Assembly (NCBI GenBank): GCA_019421105.1
Contig: JAHZFY010000005.1
Span: 1-26,272, forward strand
From: a bacterium
GTDB taxonomy: Bacteria > Bacillota_I > Bacilli_A > RFN20 > CAG-826
Length of the DNA: 26,272 nt
Direction of reading: 5' to 3'
Positions 23,233-26,272 of the stretch are shown piece after piece; positions within the stretch are counted from its first letter, which is position 1, and each line of letters opens with the position of its first letter. The position numbers and the translations under genes were made by a program. The notes below the pieces were generated by a model. The model was not told where the DNA came from and searched no databases. It was given only the letters and a program-made list of their open reading frames with translations.

Positions 23233-26082
23233 ATGGAAAACAAGTTTATAAAAATTAAAGGCGCAAGAGAAAATAATTTAAAAAATATTTCTTTAAATAT
23301 TCCAAAAGATTCGTTAGTGGTCTTTTCTGGATTATCAGGTTCAGGTAAGACAACTTTGGCTTTTGATACCATCTTTAAAGAAGGTCAAAGAAGATATGTT
23401 GAATCTTTATCAAGTTATGCAAGACAGTTTTTAGGTAATATGGAAAAACCTGATGTCGATTCTATCGATGGTTTATCACCTGCGATCGCTATCGATCAAA
23501 AAGGTTCTTCTCATAATCCGCGTTCTACGGTTGGTACGGTCACTGAAATATATGATTACTTAAGATTGATGTTTGCAAGAATTGGTGTGCCTTATTGTCC
23601 AACTCATAACGAACCAATTGTTGCCTTTGCTCCTTTTAAGATGGCCGATATTGTTTTAAATTATCCAAAAGGTAGCAAAATTCAATTGTTGTCCCCAATT
23701 GTCAAACAAGAAAAAGGTACACATAAAGACACTATTGAAAAGATTAAACAAAACGGTTTTGTTCGCTTACGAGTGGATAACGAATTTGTTTTAATCGATG
23801 AAATTAAAGATTTAGATAAAAATAAAAAGCATTCCATCGATATTGTCATCGATAGATTAGTCATAAAAGAAGATGAAGAATTAAGAAGTAGAATTCTTGA
23901 TTCAATTGAAATAGCTCTAGATTGGAGCCATGGATATCTAATTATATATAATGAAGGCGAAGAAAAGATGTTATCTCAACATCACGCTTGTAAATACTGT
24001 GGTTTTTCTATTCCAAAATTAGAACCAAGATTATTTTCTTTTAATTCTCCAAGTGGATGTTGTCCTGATTGTAAAGGTTTAGGAATTAAAAGAGAAGCTG
24101 ATGAATCTTTGTTAGTTTTAAGAAAAGATTTAACCATTAAAGAAGGGTGTTTAGAATATTATAAATGGATTGTTGGTTCTAAAAATTTAGAATGGCAAGA
24201 ATTTGAATTTTTATGCAAATATTACAATATCCCTTTAGATGTTCCATATTTTGAATTGACTCAAAGACAAAAACATATCGTCTTATTTGGCTCTGAAGAA
24301 CCAATTAAATACACTTTAAAATCTTCTAGCGGCAACACTTTAAATCGTTTCCAATACATCGAAGGTGTTAAAACTAAAATCGAAAGATTATATGAAGAGA
24401 CTACATCTGAGCAAATGCGCGAATATTATGGCAAATTCATGCGTGATAGATTATGCACAACTTGTAAAGGTGCAAGATTAAAAAAAGAAGCCTTGTGTGT
24501 AAAAATAGATGATAAAAACATATACGATGTTTGTTTGATGTCTTTAAAAGAATTAAATGAATGGATTAAGTCTTTGCCAAACAAATTGAACAAAGAACAA
24601 AATGACATCGCAAAATTAGTCATCAGAGAAATCGATTCGAGAACTGATTTTTTATGCGAAGTAGGATTGGAATATTTAAACTTAGCTAGAATGTCGATGA
24701 CTTTAAGTGGCGGCGAGGCTCAAAGAATTAGATTAGCCACCCAAATTGGTTCAAAATTAAGCGGTGTTTTATATGTTTTAGATGAACCATCGATTGGCTT
24801 GCATCAAAAAGACGATTTAAAATTGATCAACGCATTAAAAAAGATGCGCGATTTAGGCAATACTTTAATCGTTGTGGAACACGATGAGGATACGATTAAA
24901 AGCGCAGATTTTATTGTCGATGTTGGTCCTGGTGCAGGTGTGCATGGTGGTGAAATTGTCGCCGCGGGCACTTTAGATGATATCTTAAAAAATGATGATT
25001 CGATAACCGGGCAATATTTAAGTGGCAAAAAATATATACCAATTCCTTCAAAAAGAAGAAAAGGAAATGGCAAGTTTATTAAAATTAAAGGGGCTAAATG
25101 TCACAACTTGAAAAATGTGAATGTCAATATTCCTTTAGGCAAATTTGTTTGTGTCACTGGTGTATCTGGATCTGGTAAATCTTCTTTGATCAACCAAACT
25201 CTATATTTATACTTAAAGCAAGTTTTAAATAAAACAGTGGAAATTGATGTAGGTGAAGTCAAAACCATCGAAGGATTAAATAACATCGATAAAGTAATAA
25301 ATGTTTCACAAGAACCAATTGGAAGAACACCAAGATCAAACCCTGCAACTTATACCAAAGTATTTGATGATATTAGAGATTTATTTGCAAATACAATTGA
25401 AGCCAAAACTAAAGGCTATGATAAAGGTAGATTTTCTTTTAACGTGCAAGGTGGACGTTGCGAGCATTGTCAAGGTGCTGGTGTAACACGTATCCCAATG
25501 AATTTTTTACCTGACGTTTATGTTAAATGTAGCGAATGCGATGGTAAAAGATACAATGAAGAAACTTTACAAGTTACTTATAAAGGTAAAAATATTTTTG
25601 AAGTATTAGAAATGACAATTGAAGATGCTTATGTATTTTTTAATAATATTCCATCTTTAAAAAGAAAATTAAAAACCTTAATCGATGTTGGTTTAGGTTA
25701 TATGAAATTAGGTCAACCAGCAACCACGATGTCTGGTGGTGAGGCTCAAAGAGTTAAATTAGCTTTTGAATTGCAAAAAAAGCCAACTGGGAAGACATTA
25801 TATATACTCGACGAACCAACTACAGGGCTACATAGTGATGATGTATCAAGATTAGTTAAGGTATTAGATAGCATCGTTGATAATGGCGATACTGTTTTAG
25901 TTATCGAACATAATTTAGATATTATCAAAGTAGCCGATCACATAATCGATTTAGGACCTGATGGTGGAGATAATGGTGGCACGATTGTTGCTGAAGGCAC
26001 ACCGGAAGATATTAGTGCTTGCACTAACTCATATACTGGCCAATTTTTAAAAGATATATTGAAAAATGGTAAATATTCATAA
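23233..26082 (+). CDS. uvrA: UvrA, excinuclease ABC subunit A
   Basis: 949 residues, the normal length. DNA-damage recognition ATPase of nucleotide excision repair; dimerises and loads UvrB at lesions. First ATPase half: Walker A GLSGSGKT (33-40), zinc module starting C253-C256 (CKYCGFSIPKLEPRLFS, then CCPDCKGLG), a CTTCKGARL motif, signature LSGGEAQR and Walker B VLYVLDEPSIGLH. Second half: Walker A GVSGSGKS, zinc finger CEHCQGAG...CSECDGKRY, signature MSGGEAQRVKLA and Walker B LYILDEPTTGLH. All motifs are intact. The ATG at 23233 has no ribosome binding site and sits just after an extended -10, so translation is probably leaderless. UvrB, often adjacent in Bacilli, is not in the window. The next gene follows after 26 bp with a normal ribosome binding site. 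Confidence 0.98.
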   Translation: MENKFIKIKGARENNLKNISLNIPKDSLVVFSGLSGSGKTTLAFDTIFKEGQRRYVESLSSYARQFLGNMEKPDVDSIDGLSPAIAIDQKGSSHNPRSTVGTVTEIYDYLRLMFARIGVPYCPTHNEPIVAFAPFKMADIVLNYPKGSKIQLLSPIVKQEKGTHKDTIEKIKQNGFVRLRVDNEFVLIDEIKDLDKNKKHSIDIVIDRLVIKEDEELRSRILDSIEIALDWSHGYLIIYNEGEEKMLSQHHACKYCGFSIPKLEPRLFSFNSPSGCCPDCKGLGIKREADESLLVLRKDLTIKEGCLEYYKWIVGSKNLEWQEFEFLCKYYNIPLDVPYFELTQRQKHIVLFGSEEPIKYTLKSSSGNTLNRFQYIEGVKTKIERLYEETTSEQMREYYGKFMRDRLCTTCKGARLKKEALCVKIDDKNIYDVCLMSLKELNEWIKSLPNKLNKEQNDIAKLVIREIDSRTDFLCEVGLEYLNLARMSMTLSGGEAQRIRLATQIGSKLSGVLYVLDEPSIGLHQKDDLKLINALKKMRDLGNTLIVVEHDEDTIKSADFIVDVGPGAGVHGGEIVAAGTLDDILKNDDSITGQYLSGKKYIPIPSKRRKGNGKFIKIKGAKCHNLKNVNVNIPLGKFVCVTGVSGSGKSSLINQTLYLYLKQVLNKTVEIDVGEVKTIEGLNNIDKVINVSQEPIGRTPRSNPATYTKVFDDIRDLFANTIEAKTKGYDKGRFSFNVQGGRCEHCQGAGVTRIPMNFLPDVYVKCSECDGKRYNEETLQVTYKGKNIFEVLEMTIEDAYVFFNNIPSLKRKLKTLIDVGLGYMKLGQPATTMSGGEAQRVKLAFELQKKPTGKTLYILDEPTTGLHSDDVSRLVKVLDSIVDNGDTVLVIEHNLDIIKVADHIIDLGPDGGDNGGTIVAEGTPEDISACTNSYTGQFLKDILKNGKYS

Positions 26083-26108
26083 ACAATAAATATTGATTGG
26101 AGAACTTT

Positions 26109-26272
26109 ATGAACATTTTGGGATTGATATTGATGATTCTTGGTGGAGTAGGCTTTTTTGGCTTATTTACCTTGCTTGTTTTAAAAGAAAGAAAAATTGT
26201 CAAATTAGTGGCATTAGAAAACTTCGATGTAAAAAAAGAATTTGGCTTTTTAGCTTTAATTTGCCTTGGAAT
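26109..26272 (+). CDS. Start of a membrane protein gene, 3'-truncated
   Basis: Reading frame open to the window edge, 54 codons visible. ATG at 26109 with GGAGA (26099-26103) at good spacing. The N-terminus is a hydrophobic helix (about residues 2-23, Gly-rich), then a basic KERKIVK turn and a polar stretch containing FDVKKEFG, with a second hydrophobic segment beginning at about 46. It is probably co-transcribed with uvrA. The family is not recognisable from this fragment. Confidence 0.65.
   Translation, partial: MNILGLILMILGGVGFFGLFTLLVLKERKIVKLVALENFDVKKEFGFLALICLG

Overview
The window is AT-rich, gene-dense DNA from a low-GC, Gram-positive-type bacterium: AGGAGG ribosome binding sites, lipobox lipoproteins with Ser/Thr-rich tethers, RDD membrane proteins and pyruvate:ferredoxin oxidoreductase (PFOR). 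The strongest clue to identity is the genetic code. PFOR and a large surface lipoprotein are each split by a single in-frame TGA. In PFOR that TGA stands where the family has a conserved Trp, and none of the 17 visible gene ends uses TGA (16 TAA, 1 TAG). I infer UGA = Trp (code 4), used rarely beside UGG. This suggests a Mollicutes-related, probably uncultured, anaerobic member of the Bacilli. The exact taxon is inference.

Layout. 1-1801: two RDD-type membrane protein genes, the first cut by the window edge. 1842-16193: one probable operon of nine genes, from a consensus promoter to a strong terminator. In order it holds a BspA-LRR-like three-helix membrane protein, an ABC ATPase with an insertion of about 270 residues, two MalF/MalG-type permeases, two paralogous substrate-binding lipoproteins, a staphylococcal-nuclease-type lipoprotein, a zinc-ribbon membrane protein and a 950-residue OB/Ig-like lipoprotein (TGA at codon 198). 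16222-16364: a self-contained tRNA-Lys(CTT) unit. 16377-17328: a Rex-N-terminal-like small protein, apparently leaderless, and a two-helix PH-like membrane protein. 17420-20956: PFOR (TGA at codon 967). 21020-21517: a P-loop kinase. 21539-23119 (minus): a lipoprotein whose C-terminus resembles RNase Sa/barnase. 23233-26082: uvrA, apparently leaderless, followed by the start of a small membrane protein gene.

How the genes may work together. By transporter family alone the large operon would be called sugar uptake. The surface nuclease inside it, the OB-fold-like domains in two lipoproteins, and a remembered parallel with the mycoplasma nuclease/ABC locus (MG186-MG189 type, also with an oversized ATPase) suggest instead that it digests, binds and imports nucleic-acid fragments. 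The RNase-like lipoprotein nearby fits a scavenging lifestyle. The substrate is inference. PFOR points to anaerobic pyruvate oxidation to acetyl-CoA.
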